Positions 21,793 to 33,800 of a stretch of 64,000 nt of DNA are shown piece after piece. Positions within the stretch are counted from its first letter, which is position 1. Each line of letters starts with the position of its first letter. Location: positions 2,214,114 through 2,278,113 of the forward strand of contig NW_019091357.1 in the NCBI RefSeq assembly GCF_001949145.1, read 5' to 3'. The position numbers and the translations under genes were made by a program. Origin of the DNA: Acanthaster planci (taxonomy: Eukaryota > Echinodermata > Asteroidea > Valvatida > Acanthasteridae). The notes under the pieces are model-generated. The model was not told where the DNA came from. It saw only the letters and a list, made by a program, of their open reading frames with translations, and did no database searches.

Positions 21793-24700
21793 CTATGTAC
21801 TGGGACTTTTGGTCTGCAGGGCGTCGGCCATGAACAGCTTGCCGAAGCTGGACGCCGCCATGCGGTTGATCTCTGAGGTGTAGTTCTTCATCTGGCCGGC
21901 CATCAGCAGGCTCTCCAGTCGCAGCGGGGGCTGGGGGGGCTTGAAGAGCTTGGACAGGTCTTCCTCGGGGAGCGGGGGCTCGCCTCTCTGCTGCCTGGCT
22001 TGGTTCTCTTGTTGCTGTGGCGACATGGACGACAAGAGCCGACTTACAATCAGACGGGCACACGAAAAAAAAAATGCTTGCCTGACACACGAGAATAATA
22101 CTACAGCGACTCCAGACTCAAAAAACCACACCACGACTTGTACATGACTTAAAGTCGTTGCTGACCCTGTCAGGGACAGGTTACCAGTTAGAGCTTCGAA
22201 GTAAAACAACTTTCTTTTCTCCAACCCACTTCTTGTTCAAAACAACATTAAGCCCCTCTCCCTTTTGGATTCCCTCACAAAATTTGGCCACAGGAGTGCA
22301 CAAAGATGGACATACACGAAGCATCGCCTGCGACGCCAACCTCTGAGAGATCTGCCTCGGACAACTCACCCGTTTGTACACGTGCTGCTGTTTGCTCTGT
22401 TGAAGTTTGGTCATGGCCCGCTGGTAGTTCATGTACTTGTTAGTTTCCTGAGCGAGGTCATCTACGTAGTCCATCAGCAACTCCAAATTCTTCTCCAACA
22501 TGTTCCTGGGAATGATAAGAATATTACCAAGGCCTTTCTGAGGTGCGCATGATCTCACCGTATCTGTGATTCAGAGGCGCTGATATGATATCATTGTCCC
22601 TGCACACTGGGCTCACAACATCTGAACATTCCTGAAACCATCTCAGCTTTCCGGGGAGTGTACCAGCCTGATGCTGCTGTATCAGGCATCTCACAGGTAC
22701 CCGTTTACTCCTAGGCGGAGAGAGGCATACAGGGGCAAAGTGAATTGCCCAAGATCACAACATGCTGCCACAAGCTGGATTCGAACCCCTGACCCTATGA
22801 TTAGAAGCTACAAACCCTAACCACTAGGCCACATGCCTCCTGTCTGCCCTCACAGGTACTCATTTAGTCCTGGGTGGAGAGAGGCACATAAGGGTAAAGT
22901 GACTTTCCCAAGATCATACCATGCTGCCACAAGCTGGATTCGAACCCCCGACCATATTATCAAACCCTAACCACTAGGCCACATGCCCCTGCCAATACAG
23001 CATTAAGACAGGGACGTTATGCAATAGAAGACTGGATGATCAGATAGGCACTGTGCACAGGGCCTACAAAAAAATCTGAGGGCCTGCAAATTTCCACAGC
23101 AACCTCAAAACATAAATACCTAAACACGCAAGAGAGTTGTGTTGGCTTCTTAAGAAAATTTGATCTTTGGAAAGCCTCAAACTAGTTACTAACCTTGTCA
23201 TGAAAAGTGACAGTGTAGTGGTTACAAGCACTGTAAAACACTTAATCTAGTCCCGATGCAATGATTTAATACAGTAGGTTGGTCTTATGCATTCATTTGA
23301 GACTGGATCAGGAGAATCGATGCTGATAATGTCTGGGCCGAAGGCGAGGGACGATATCAGCGCCCGTTCACCTGATCCAGTCTTAACAAATGACCGGGTA
23401 AGTATACATTTATTCCCTTTTATAAATATCTTCCGAGTCAAACCAGTTTACAAAATTATAATTTTCCAAGGATTTTGTACAACAGTTTCATTTGACCTTT
23501 TTTCAAACACCCCTCTAGACGTGTTATGGCATGTTCCTCCTGAGAGCAGTTGTAAATGATCTCCTTATATGAAGATTGGCGCATAAGCGGCGCATACTGT
23601 CTGAAGTGGCACACGGTCATCAGGTGATTTATCAACTGTTTAAAGGCTGGCCACATGACAGGCTCTCGACCAATAGGAATTTAGGAATGAATGTTAAAAT
23701 AATGTTTTGCCACCCCTTTGTGGGCAACCTACCCTGATGATAAGCTCAAGAAGTTGTCGCCAGTCGGTGGTGCGAGTTCCTTCAGCTCGCAGAGCAGGGT
23801 GTTGACGAGGTAAGAGTTATGGATGACGATGGGAATTTCTTCAAAGACGTTCTCGTAGCACAAACCTGTCTTCTTAAGGCTGCAAGTAAGAAATAAAGCA
23901 TTTCAGATAACAAAGACCTTCCCTGAAGATGACTTTGCACTTCAGTGAAACATTATCTCTAACAATCTTCAATCTCCAATTTCAAGATGATTTTTACACA
24001 TACCCTGGGAATTAAAGTTAAATCCCCTTGTAAACATAAATTGCAAGGTTTAGGCTCTTACTTACTCAATCCTGACAAAAAAACTTCCTGCAACATCTTG
24101 GTAGATTTTCACAAGGATCTGGGAGGAATAAGGTTGCAGTGAAGCAAACTTACGCATCTGTGGAGAAGTTGTAATCTTTGTAGGATTCCATCGCACTTTT
24201 CGTTAACCTGTACGCCTTCAAGCTGAGCGTCGACTTGGATGTCTTCAGTGGATCTGAGGAGAAACGAACATAAATATTTAGGTACGAGTTCGCACAAGCT
24301 GGTAGCCTGCCCAGCACTGTCCCCGAGCTACTAATTCAAATTTCCAATGATTCAAAAAATTTGTGGCTACAGCGGTGTCCCTTGTAGGCTATTAGCTGTC
24401 GTAATGGTGGCATTCTCTAATGCCAGTTCATCAAACAAATGTCCATGGAGCAGGCATGTCTTGAGGCCAATTCTATCACCGAATTTAAAAAGGTGAAATT
24501 CGCTGCATTTGAGAATGTGCTCAATTTTTGTAAAAACTCTGAGCGACTGCTTAGTATGGCATTGCACATGGTCGTTCTTGTTTGCTTTGCCCCAAATACG
24601 GAAACAACCTGAGTTAAGCAGATTTGGAAGCCAGGCCTACCGTATATGAGCACCACCGACTCCTCAATAGAATGCTGATAGTTGAACTGCGAGTCCAGCA

Positions 24701-26849
24701 GAGCCTTGTTGAGGAATGTGCCATACAGCGTGGACTGGTACCAACCCACGTGGAGGTGATCAATGTTGACGTGACGCAGGTTACGCATCATTTCCATCTG
24801 GTACAAAACTGATGAGGGAAATTGTTCACACGAAATAAGTGACGCTGTGCCGCTGTAACTTAAAACTGCACAACGCGTTGCCGACCGTCCCCAGGATTAT
24901 TGGAAGGGGAGATCGACATACATTGGCTTGGGGATCCCAGAAGGGGATCCCCAGACTAGGGGGTTGGGGGCATTTTCCAGCGTTGGGGAGCATGTTCCCA
25001 TGAAAAAAAAAAAATCAAATCCTGCAATCTGGTGCATTTTAAGCACCCCAAAGATAAATAAATCTACGCATCTCAGGCTTGCTTGGATTTCTTACTTTCT
25101 CAGCAAAGGTTTTTTTTTTTCAGAGGAATGCAAAAATGCATCCTTGATGTTAGGCCTAAAGAAAAAAGTCTCCGGTTTCGTCGCCATAGACCTGCCCATT
25201 GCCAAAATAAAGAAGTTCTTTATTTGGTATAAAACGATGTCCAAAAGCTGCCAAACGACTGGTATCCTGCTATTGAGTAATTTTAATGTGTTTTAGATGG
25301 GGTTCAGTTGATTGATATGTACAGTAAAGGAGTCCCTCTAGGCCCCCATACATTTAGCCGGGCACTTTTTTCCAGATGACCTCATTTCTATATTATACAT
25401 TTACACCTGGGAACCAGACAAACGGGGTGGTCTTATTTCCTGTGTACATCTAAAAGCTGAAAATGCTCTTTAATAGTAAATAGTGAGGGGGCCAGGCTAT
25501 GTCAGCATTGGTAGCAGCGGTACATACGCATGCAGTCACGATGGATGTCGCACGTTCCTTCCTCCATGTTTATGCGTACATCATTTCTAGGAACAAAAAA
25601 AGTAAGGGGAAAAAAAACGGGGTGGGGCACCACTTTTTGATCCAGCCCCTGACCAGAAACCGGACCCTTTTTTGGTTTAGCCTTAGGTGATAATCATTTT
25701 CTTGGCAACTTTGTTTCCAGTTTCTATGCCTCTCTCTTACCATCATCAAAGTTCTCCTCATCGGCGTGCTTAGGAAAGGGGAAACAGTTGGTTATCTCCA
25801 GCGTGTCATCTTGGACGAGGCCGAGGAGAACTCCCTGGACCAATTCTCCGGCACTCCCTCCTTCCTCCTCGCAATGCTTGATGATCTTCAAGACAACCTG
25901 GTGGATATGGAAACGTATTCATTTCCATGAAACAATGCACCATTTTTTGCACTAAACCTGAAAGTCAACAAACTGATATTTTGCCGACATCTGGTCACAC
26001 TTTTTTTTGTTAAAGAGCTGGCACCGAATTGTTATTGCTCAATTCCCCGATGAAAGTGGGCGTGCGGGTGGCCCAGTGGTTGTCAAGTTAACCATGAGAG
26101 CATGCAGTTGCGAGGTGGATTCCAGACTGGGGCAGAGCTGTTAAGTGGTGGTTTCTTTTCCCTATCCAAAAGAGTCCCAACATCTTCTTGGAATGTTTTA
26201 AGTAATATGAGGCTTGTGAAATAAATGGGCCTAGCTTTGCTAAACCAATCACTCTGCCATTATCATCTAAAAAATGTCTAAATGAATGTGGTGAACAGTG
26301 AAAGAAAAGACTTGTGTGGTCATGGTACTCTGTAGACTTTGCTAAAATCCCAAGCATCATGTCCAGGATCATGATCGATTATGACCGGTTGTCATGGTTG
26401 TTGTTGATTAAGATGAGCATTAAGAACATGAAACTTTTTCTCCAATCCTGAATGATTCTATAACGTGTACAACTTTCTTTTTCCGAATAAAATACGCCAA
26501 AGCCCATGTTTCAAAAGAAGAGGTGAAATTGTCACTGATCAATAGCCCACGTTTGATGAAAGCGCGATGGGGCTACAGGCTACAATGCAGCGCAATAGAC
26601 AATTTGTGGAACCAGTCTGGGTACCAGGCTACAAACGGCACGAGAAAATCCACAAACGTCAACCCAGATGGGGTGAATTTTTCCCCAGTCAGAAAACAGA
26701 TCTGTTCTAGATTTTCACACACTTGAAAGCTTATAAAATAAATTATCAATGGTATTAAATTTTTAAGTCATAAATATCAGTTAAACCCTCACCAATCCAT
26801 CAATTTGTACTTTCGCTACAGGTGTATCAAGCGTGCTCGCAGTCGCCAT
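21793..26849 (-). CDS. EIF3H: eukaryotic translation initiation factor 3 subunit H, complete (7 coding exons, 328 aa)
   Basis: The exons, in order of transcription, are 26793-26849, 25741-25897, 24641-24808, 24154-24253, 23733-23879, 22370-22505 and 21793-22014. They total 987 nt, with matching phases and GT-AG borders throughout. The product is 328 aa, against 352 in human. It begins [19 protein letters not shown] in a CAAGATGGCG start context. The MPN domain spans about residues 13-160. At [16 protein letters not shown] (86-101) and LLDSQFNYQ (108-116) the catalytic JAMM pattern HSH...S..D is replaced by QST, so the MPN is of the inactive type expected for eIF3h. A helical stretch follows ([12 protein letters not shown]). 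The family hallmark [19 protein letters not shown] is in the last exon. eIF3h belongs to the MPN/PCI core of eIF3 on the 40S ribosome in the cytoplasm and takes part in scanning and reinitiation. Introns are 895, 932, 387, 274, 1227 and 355 bp and contain SINEs and a hairpin. The start was chosen by homology at VQIDGL and by the YY1-like context. Confidence 0.97.
22687..22836 (-). mobile_element. tRNA-derived SINE, copy 1 (EIF3H intron 5)
   Basis: In minus-strand sense it has an A box TGGCCTAGTGG and a B box GGTTCGAATCC, in the order and spacing of a tRNA-like pol III promoter. A body follows containing TCTTGGGCAATTCACTTTG, a motif type seen in many marine-animal SINEs, and then CCTCTCTCCGCCTAGG. 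It lies in the same orientation as EIF3H. Confidence 0.88.
22847..22987 (-). mobile_element. tRNA-derived SINE, copy 2 (EIF3H intron 5)
   Basis: A second copy immediately adjoins the first in the same orientation. It has the same A box and B box (GGTTCGAATCC) and the same body, with a short deletion between the boxes and several substitutions. Head-to-tail arrangement suggests tandem duplication or a dimeric element. Confidence 0.88.
23294..23393. repeat. 86-100 nt intronic hairpin (pre-miRNA-sized)
   Basis: The arm GACTGGATCAGG at 23301-23312 pairs perfectly with CCTGATCCAGTC at 23371-23382. Pairing continues inward through GAA/TTC, GCTGATA/TATCAGC and GTC/GAC, with isolated mismatches or wobbles. 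The loop is centred near 23342. Outside, TCATTTG (23294-23300) pairs with CAAATGA after a 3-nt bulge. It lies in intron 5 of EIF3H. It may be a pre-miRNA-like hairpin or a short fold-back transposon. No known miRNA seed was recognised. Confidence 0.8.
26062..26135 (+). mobile_element. degenerate tRNA-like SINE head (EIF3H intron 1)
   Basis: GTGGCCCAGTGGTTGTCAAG carries an A box. About 45 bp on, GAGGTGGATTCCAGAC resembles a decayed B box. The layout is that of a tRNA-derived SINE, antisense to EIF3H. The body is not clearly defined. Confidence 0.5.
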
Positions 26850-27384
26850 CTTGGTAAGTTGGTAAAAATTGATAAATACTACTAACCAAATTGCTCAAAA
26901 TATGTCAATTTTTATAAAGTATTGTTATTCTAAAAACAAATGAAAATTTCATTGATGAGTAAAGAATATTTAGTTTCCTCATATATCAAGTTCAGGCTTT
27001 TGTGGTCAATTTAACTTCAATCATTAACGAGGTTTATTTTAAACCCTTTTGAAAGAGCCTAAATAAGTAAGGGCCGGCTGCGTCCAAAACTTATGACACG
27101 TGCGGCAAGGAAAGTCACTGGGTCGCGGCTAGTTGGGACCGGTTTAGTTTCGTACTTGCTAACAAGGACTGCTATTTGACAGATCATCAATGGTTACATT
27201 TGTATCGAGGTAAGAGGTGTAATTCTTCCAAAAATATGTCATTTAAATCATCTCCCAATATATCCGAAGTATGCGGAGACGCGTTGACAGTAGTCTTAGC
27301 CGTAGCTCCGAAAACCCAACAAGCATTTGGAATGTCAATTCTGTATAGCGCCCCAACATTACTGCTAGTATAGGGCTGAGTTCT
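26850..27384. other. EIF3H upstream flank
   Basis: Sequence 5' of the EIF3H start. The start region itself carries CCAAGATGGCGAC (minus strand), a YY1-like element. No TATA box is obvious. A possible 27-nt plus-strand exon (27183-27209) is discussed under rejected items. Confidence 0.35.
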
Positions 27385-27854
27385 GGCGGCTTGTTCCCGT
27401 ATGTTTGTTCACGAACAGCTCGATTTGTTGTTCTCGGGTCGGCCGCTCGAACGCCGGGAACAAACAACGAGTTACCGATGGTAGTTAGTGACATGCAACA
27501 TGGCGGCGCCCATTATGTAGGCTACGTTATTCGAGAGTTAATGTTTGGATGGGCTGAATTCTTTTCTATATAACAGGATTATTCATTTCTGTGTTACGGA
27601 AAATAATTAATGTTAATTTTTGCAAAACTTCCCATTGTCTTTGGCTTTGAAAGCCATCTCTCTACTTTTTGCAGCTGTTCAAAAATCAAAATCTCACGAG
27701 TTTTTCCGTGTGTTTCTATAAAACCCTGACGAGGAGGTGGTGTGTGATCCTGTTCCGAGAACAGTGTTCTTGGGTCGTGTTCCCGCCGTTCGAGCGAAGA
27801 AAACAAGAGAACAAGAAACCTGTGTCAAGAACAGGCCGCCCGAACTCGACCATA
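27385..27854 (+). repeat. dispersed repeat, copy 2 (complete)
   Basis: This is the fuller copy of the element at 7356-7760. The 5' end has TTGTTCCCG and CGGGAACAA as inverted arms about 65 bp apart. The 3' end has CCTGTTCCGAGAACA and TGTGTCAAGAACAGG as imperfect inverted arms. AGAACA and TGTTCT words recur, including AGAACAGTGTTCT. No conserved frame is present. Both copies lie on the plus strand about 20 kb apart. Confidence 0.85.
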
Positions 27855-30800
27855 GTTTCCAACCCGAATGTCGGGAAAAATCATCAAACTGACCTTTCTT
27901 AAAGGGAAAATGATGAGAGGCTGTAAATTAAACCGATCATCAAAACGTAGATGCACAATTCAAACTTGATTTTCTGACTCATTTTAAGACACAGTTAACA
28001 AGATAAGCTGGTCCGAAGTTTATGAAACCATTTACGTAGAGTTATCAATCAGAGTGATCTCCTTTGATTAAAATATACTATAAGGCTGAATACCCGTTAT
28101 TCTTAAAGTGCGCCCTCATTGGTATAACGGTGTACATGTTTAGTAAGAAGTGGTCGTTGGCGGCGCAGTAAATAGCGTCCATTCGTGCCGATTGGCACTT
28201 ACCAGAATTGTAGAATCCAAAAATTGGCTAATATTGGGAGTCAGTGAGATTTATTATGTGTAATACTCAAAGGTTTTAAGGGATTCAAAGGAGACTGTTT
28301 ACTGAAAGAAACTGATACCTGACTGTATTGCAATAATAACCAGCCAAATACCAGTTTTTTCGTGATAAAGTATACTTTATAAATACATGTACTTGTTACA
28401 AATTCCTCTAAAAATGATTGTCAAAACACTGTATTTCCGTACTGATAGAAGCTGTACAGCAGTACAGTAGTAATGTGAAATATGATTTAAAATGTTTCAA
28501 ATGATACGTCATCAATTTGACTCAAGGTTCATAGCATTTAGTCCCTATTTTGATTGCAAGAATGGTGTTTTCTCGAGAATTGTGTTTGTATGCATTTTCT
28601 GCAATTTTTGACTTTCCTGTAATCTTTGTAACAAAGTAGCGTAGGAACTGAAAATTAGATTTTTCGCTGAGGGAATATTTTACTTTCCAAACCCCCCCTC
28701 TCCGAGGGATTTCTTAAAGGCTATGGCCGGAAAAATTATTCTCTCGCACCAGGAAAATCCATTTTGTTTTTCATTGTGTTTTTTTTCCCAAGACTTCAAA
28801 TCCATTATATCCTCTCGCCTCTCACGGGCTGTGTTTCAGCATTAGTACATGGACCTCAGCTTGTTTTTTCCACACTTTCCACTTGGTTGTCTCCACCGGC
28901 GTGGCCCCGTCCGTAAGATCGTTCACCCTCTCCCACTGCCACGGATAAACAGATTGTGATAATTTGATGATTACACAAATATTCAATTTGGCGCGCTTTT
29001 ACTGCGGCGTGCGAGTGCGTGTGCGCCCCGTAACACACGGCAATTTCTCAATCTACAGCCCGGTCAGCTCCGCTCCTCGCGCCGCCGTCTTTTTTAATAC
29101 CCCCGCGTGTTCCCTTCGCCGTTCCCTCCACTTCTCCCGTTCCCTAAGACTTGATTATCTTCCTCTGCTCCTCGGACCATCTCCCTCATCCCCCCCTTCC
29201 CCCCCCCCTCTTTTCCCTACACCGTCTCCTTTTTTTTTCGGTCCGAGTGCAGTTTTCACCTGCGGGCACGGAGGATTGCAGCCGGGGCGTTGGGCGCTAT
29301 ACGTACTGCTGTACATATGCACCAGATCCTAATCTTGCTCTGGTTTTAATCTTCAATAAACTTAAGTGATGCAGAATGAGATGTGTTTGTGTGTTGAAGA
29401 TGTGAAGGGAGGAGGGAGGGCCCTGATTCACGCGTCTGTCTTCATCACGGAGGCGTGGCTGTCGCGATCTTCCGAGAGACGGAGGCCTACAGTAAGGGAT
29501 AATTATGCTTTCGATTGGATCATAAATTCTTGTCTTTTCGCGTAAATGGGTACTGTTGATAATTGATGTGAAAAAGGTTTTCGGTATCATTATGAAACTT
29601 GTAGTTGTTTAGTAGTGAGTGGGGTCTGGGACACACAACCAATAACCTCAGAACGAAAAGAGATTTCACCTGGTTCTATAGCGTAAACCATCGCCACATG
29701 GCTACGTCCACCATGCAAACCTTCCGATCACATTTTATACCGACTTGAGTAGGATGGTGAGCTTAAAGTTTCTTGAATTTAAGGACGGTCTTGCAATTTA
29801 ACCGTTGTATTTGCAGTCACTATTTATCATAACGGTGTGTTTTGCGTGAAATCGGGCATTAACTTGGCTGTAATCGACCCTCATTATTGGAAGCCGAGAA
29901 TTTCAGAAAAATGAGGGCGCACTTCGCTGTAACTAGGCAAACGTCATCTATACAGGTTTGCTGGTCTACCAGGGCCGTTCTTTCAGAGCCGAATCGGAGA
30001 ATGGCGTGAGTATCGTCCACCAAAAGGCATTCGTAGTTTGTAACATAATACATCAGCTTCAAACACGAGTTTAAGCAAGCGCCCTCACTTGTCCTGTGTT
30101 AAGACGTTTTTACAAATCCGGCGTAGAAACCCTATTTCGAGAAAAAAGTACCTGGTCAAATACTGAAGTGATTTTTTTTTTCTGTAAAGTTAACAGGCCT
30201 TGCAGTGGTGCTTTTATTCCAAGCCAAATCGGCCCACCTGGAGGCAATTGGACCTATTTTTCGGTTTTGCTTGGGCACGGCTGAAAATGATACAACTTTG
30301 ATCCATTGCCACAGGAGATTGTACTCCAGTTTATGAGTGGCATAAACATGTAGCGTGTAACTTAGCGGACGTCTTCACTCATACCTTCTCTTCAACGTCA
30401 ATAACACGCAGAGATTTTTTTTTTTTAAATAAAAACGAATCGGCAGTTTATCGACCTACAACCGTTCTTCAGCTTGGTTTTGTTTTTTTCGGTTGATTTT
30501 TTTCATGAGCTCCAATCGATGCGATTGGTCGAGAACTTCTAACCGTTTCTCCGCACCAGTCCTGCCCTGGCCAGACCCCGGTTATTTTTTTTTCCCCTAC
30601 ATTTTGGATCTCCCAGGGGGCAGGCAATGTTATCATTCCTGAGCGCGAATGAAGGAGGTTTCCCCTGTCATCAATTGTTGTAAACTAAAACAAATTATAA
30701 CGGCCCCGGTAGCGGGTGGGCAGTGGGCCGTATACGAACGGGATGGCGCGTATCGTGTCTCTTTCCCCCCGCCGCACCGGGAACATCGTACCGGTGTCTA

Positions 30801-33800
30801 TGTTTCCCGTCTACCGTGTGTTCTGTCTTGTGTATGTGTGTGAGTGTGACCGTGTTTGTCCCCTCGAGACCCGCCTGGGGACGGGGTAACGGAATACTGT
30901 TGTTGTTGAGCGTCCTGATGTTTCACCCGCCCTTCTGATGCTACACGGGCCCGGCGGATGCCCCCCCCGCTACCAGACTCAAACACACGCCCGTCTTCTC
31001 TGCTCGCACGAAAATTGTTTGGCAGTTCGTGAAGGCACAAGATGTAGCCACGTTTTCTTTTATTAAATTCTCTTCTTAATTACCACGCAGCTGACTTTGC
31101 GCTATTTGAATGACAAGCCAGTTTCTTCCGTCGGAAAAAAAAGTTTTAATTGAGTTTGAGAGGCGTCGTTTTGTTGATGCGTTGGAGCAACTCTGATCCA
31201 CTCTAGTTTGGATCGTTTTTGGACCCTATTTTTACTTTCTGACGTAGTTGTTTTATAAAGTGGGATATGTAGTTTAACGCCATGACAAGAAAAGCACAGC
31301 CTCTTCGTCCAAAACCACAATATTCTTGGAGAGTCTGGATAGTAAAACTCACATTGGTTATAAGCGGTTCAACAGAAACACTGGTTTTCTCGTGCAACTG
31401 CCAATGCGTCAGCTTAGCTTTACAACTTCTTTTTTCCCTACGTAGTGTACAAAGACCTCATTTCTTTTTGAAAAAAAAAAACCGTCATAAAACAAGACGA
31501 CAGACTTGAACGTCTTCTTCCAAACTTGAAGATTCGGGGTACCTTAAGTTGCGAAATCTTCCGCGCACTGCCCTTGGTGTTCGCTGGTTCGCTGGTGTAA
31601 CATGTTCGTTGGTTTCAGATCCTCGAGTCTGCTATGTGTGCGCGTCTAGCAGTACATTAGTCAACCTGATAGACTGCCATTGTTTCCCTGAGTAGTCGTT
31701 TGCTGGGCACCAGGACACAGGCTGATTGGATAGTCATGACGGCTATTTTACTTAATCAAAGGAGAGGGAGAGATGGATTTCATCTTATTTCCTCTCACTC
31801 TCACTTGGAAATTACTTGTCGCTCTTTGTTGCCATGAGAACCGTTACCGCTTGGCAATACTCGTTTCTTCATTCTTCTGCAGTTAGAGTCGCTAAAAGAA
31901 AAAAAAACCCACAGTGGAATCATTTTCTTCATGTTGCTTTCACTTGTACAGGCAAAAAATATGATGCCCCCAGGGGCTAGTATGGAGTGTCGTTTTCGGC
32001 AAGACGGCAACGGAGGAAATTCAAAACGTGCATTTCTTTAACCGTCTTAATTCGCCCAACAAAAGATGTCGAGTTAAGTTCACTGGGGGCTTGGGGAACG
32101 GCCGCGTTAATTACGGGCCCAATGAAATGAACGTGGCGCGTTAATGTGATTTGGAGCGAGGCCTGTGAGTCTTGCTACAAGAAAGCGAATATCATCTGGT
32201 CGCTTTTTTTGTTTTTGATGTACACCTTGCGGATTCGTTTCAATGGCCGGTACCATGGCAACCCAAACTCCGCAATTTCGAACAAAATTTGAAGTTAATT
32301 CGTTGCGACGCGAGAGCGAGTGGTGGTAGTGGGGACTCCGTACACGCTCTCAAATGTTTGCGCCTTCTTCGATTCGTATATACCGGGGGAAGTAATCACG
32401 AGCCTGGGTCCGTCCTCGCTCGGATCGCGGTACATTTTTTGCCCCATGAACATGCTCCCAATACGAGTGTCGATTTCGTGGTCCGTCACACCTACCGACT
32501 AACGTCAGTGGGGGCGATTATCCTTACCGATTCAAATCGCCTAAAATCTAAACAAATGTTTTGTTCTGGACGCATCTTTCCAATGGTGTACGTCAGGCCC
32601 GATCTCACCATTACTGTGCAATGACCGTGTAGCATGGTAGAAATTCTATATTCCCAGTATGTCCACACATTAACCTACCTCCCACAAACTGGAAGCAAGT
32701 ACGAAAGTTTGGCGCGAAATCCAAACGCCAGCACACGATATTGAAATGTTAATGCCATTGTTGTCTCTACGCAGTTGGACTGCTGAAGATAGCAGTAAGA
32801 TGACAGTAATGACCCTGACAGTGTTACTCTTAAAAGTACAAATTGCCGTCAATGCATCAACCTGAGACTAGGCGCACTCTATACAACATGGACCTGTTAA
32901 GAGATAGTATACATGTTCACACATACATTACAAAGTTGTGTAATTTCCGAGTATTCTGAGAGAGGGACTTAGGAGAAGCGATCGTCAGCCACTACGGCAA
33001 CACTAGCCGCGCGCGTGCGTTTCACCTGGAGTTTCGCCGAGTGCGTCCTGCCGATCACGGCGGGAGGGAAACTCCTGCTGGCCCCGTTCAGCACCGTACC
33101 GCAGCGCGGCACGCCGGATCGGAGCTTTCTACACAAACCCTTGGCGGGAGAGTCATCGGTGTAGGCTCGTATACGTTTGCGACGAGAGTGGTATCATGTC
33201 GCGTCTAAGTGACAGGTTGACAAGACATGAAAATGATCATGTTGCAACTATATTTACTGCTTTCTCTGGGCCAAATGCCCGATCTACCAACCTAGGGGCA
33301 CTGTGGGGGGAAACCATGGTTTCACACCTGGAAATGAATAAATAAAATGATGATAATGACAGTGGAAATTAGTGGCAATTATGATTAGCTGCTCATGATG
33401 GGATATATTTGAGGAGGTAAGTAATGTGTGATTAGCAATATTCTTGTCTTGTTCATCACTGGCTATGAAGTACTAGATTAAGACAGTCATGGTGCATATT
33501 TTTTATGACACTTGACATTCGTTGATTTGATCAAAATTCGTTCACTTTGTAATTTGGCCAAACGGGTTTTTTTTGGGGGGGGGTGTAATGATTGCTGAGT
33601 TAAAACGCGCTGGGTGATTGAGCGTGAGGAAATAAGAAAACTCCGCCAATTTCTGAGATCTTTTTCTCACAGGAAGCTTGGAATAAACTTTTGTTGTCAG
33701 CGAAATGTTTATTGTCGGGTTAGTCTTTTCATAAAGAGAGATTGGGTTGAGTTTTCTTTTTTTTTTCTCCCTGACTTTCTGCACACACGAAATGCAGAGG

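Noticed and set aside
22620-22990. Tandem tRNA genes
   Set aside because: A and B boxes are present but no complete cloverleaf or acceptor stem; the shared downstream body identifies SINEs.
27183-27209. 27-nt microexon candidate (acceptor TTTGACAG, donor GAG/GTAAGA)
   Set aside because: Good splice-like borders but isolated, with no partner exon or homologue; such pairs occur by chance in 64 kb.
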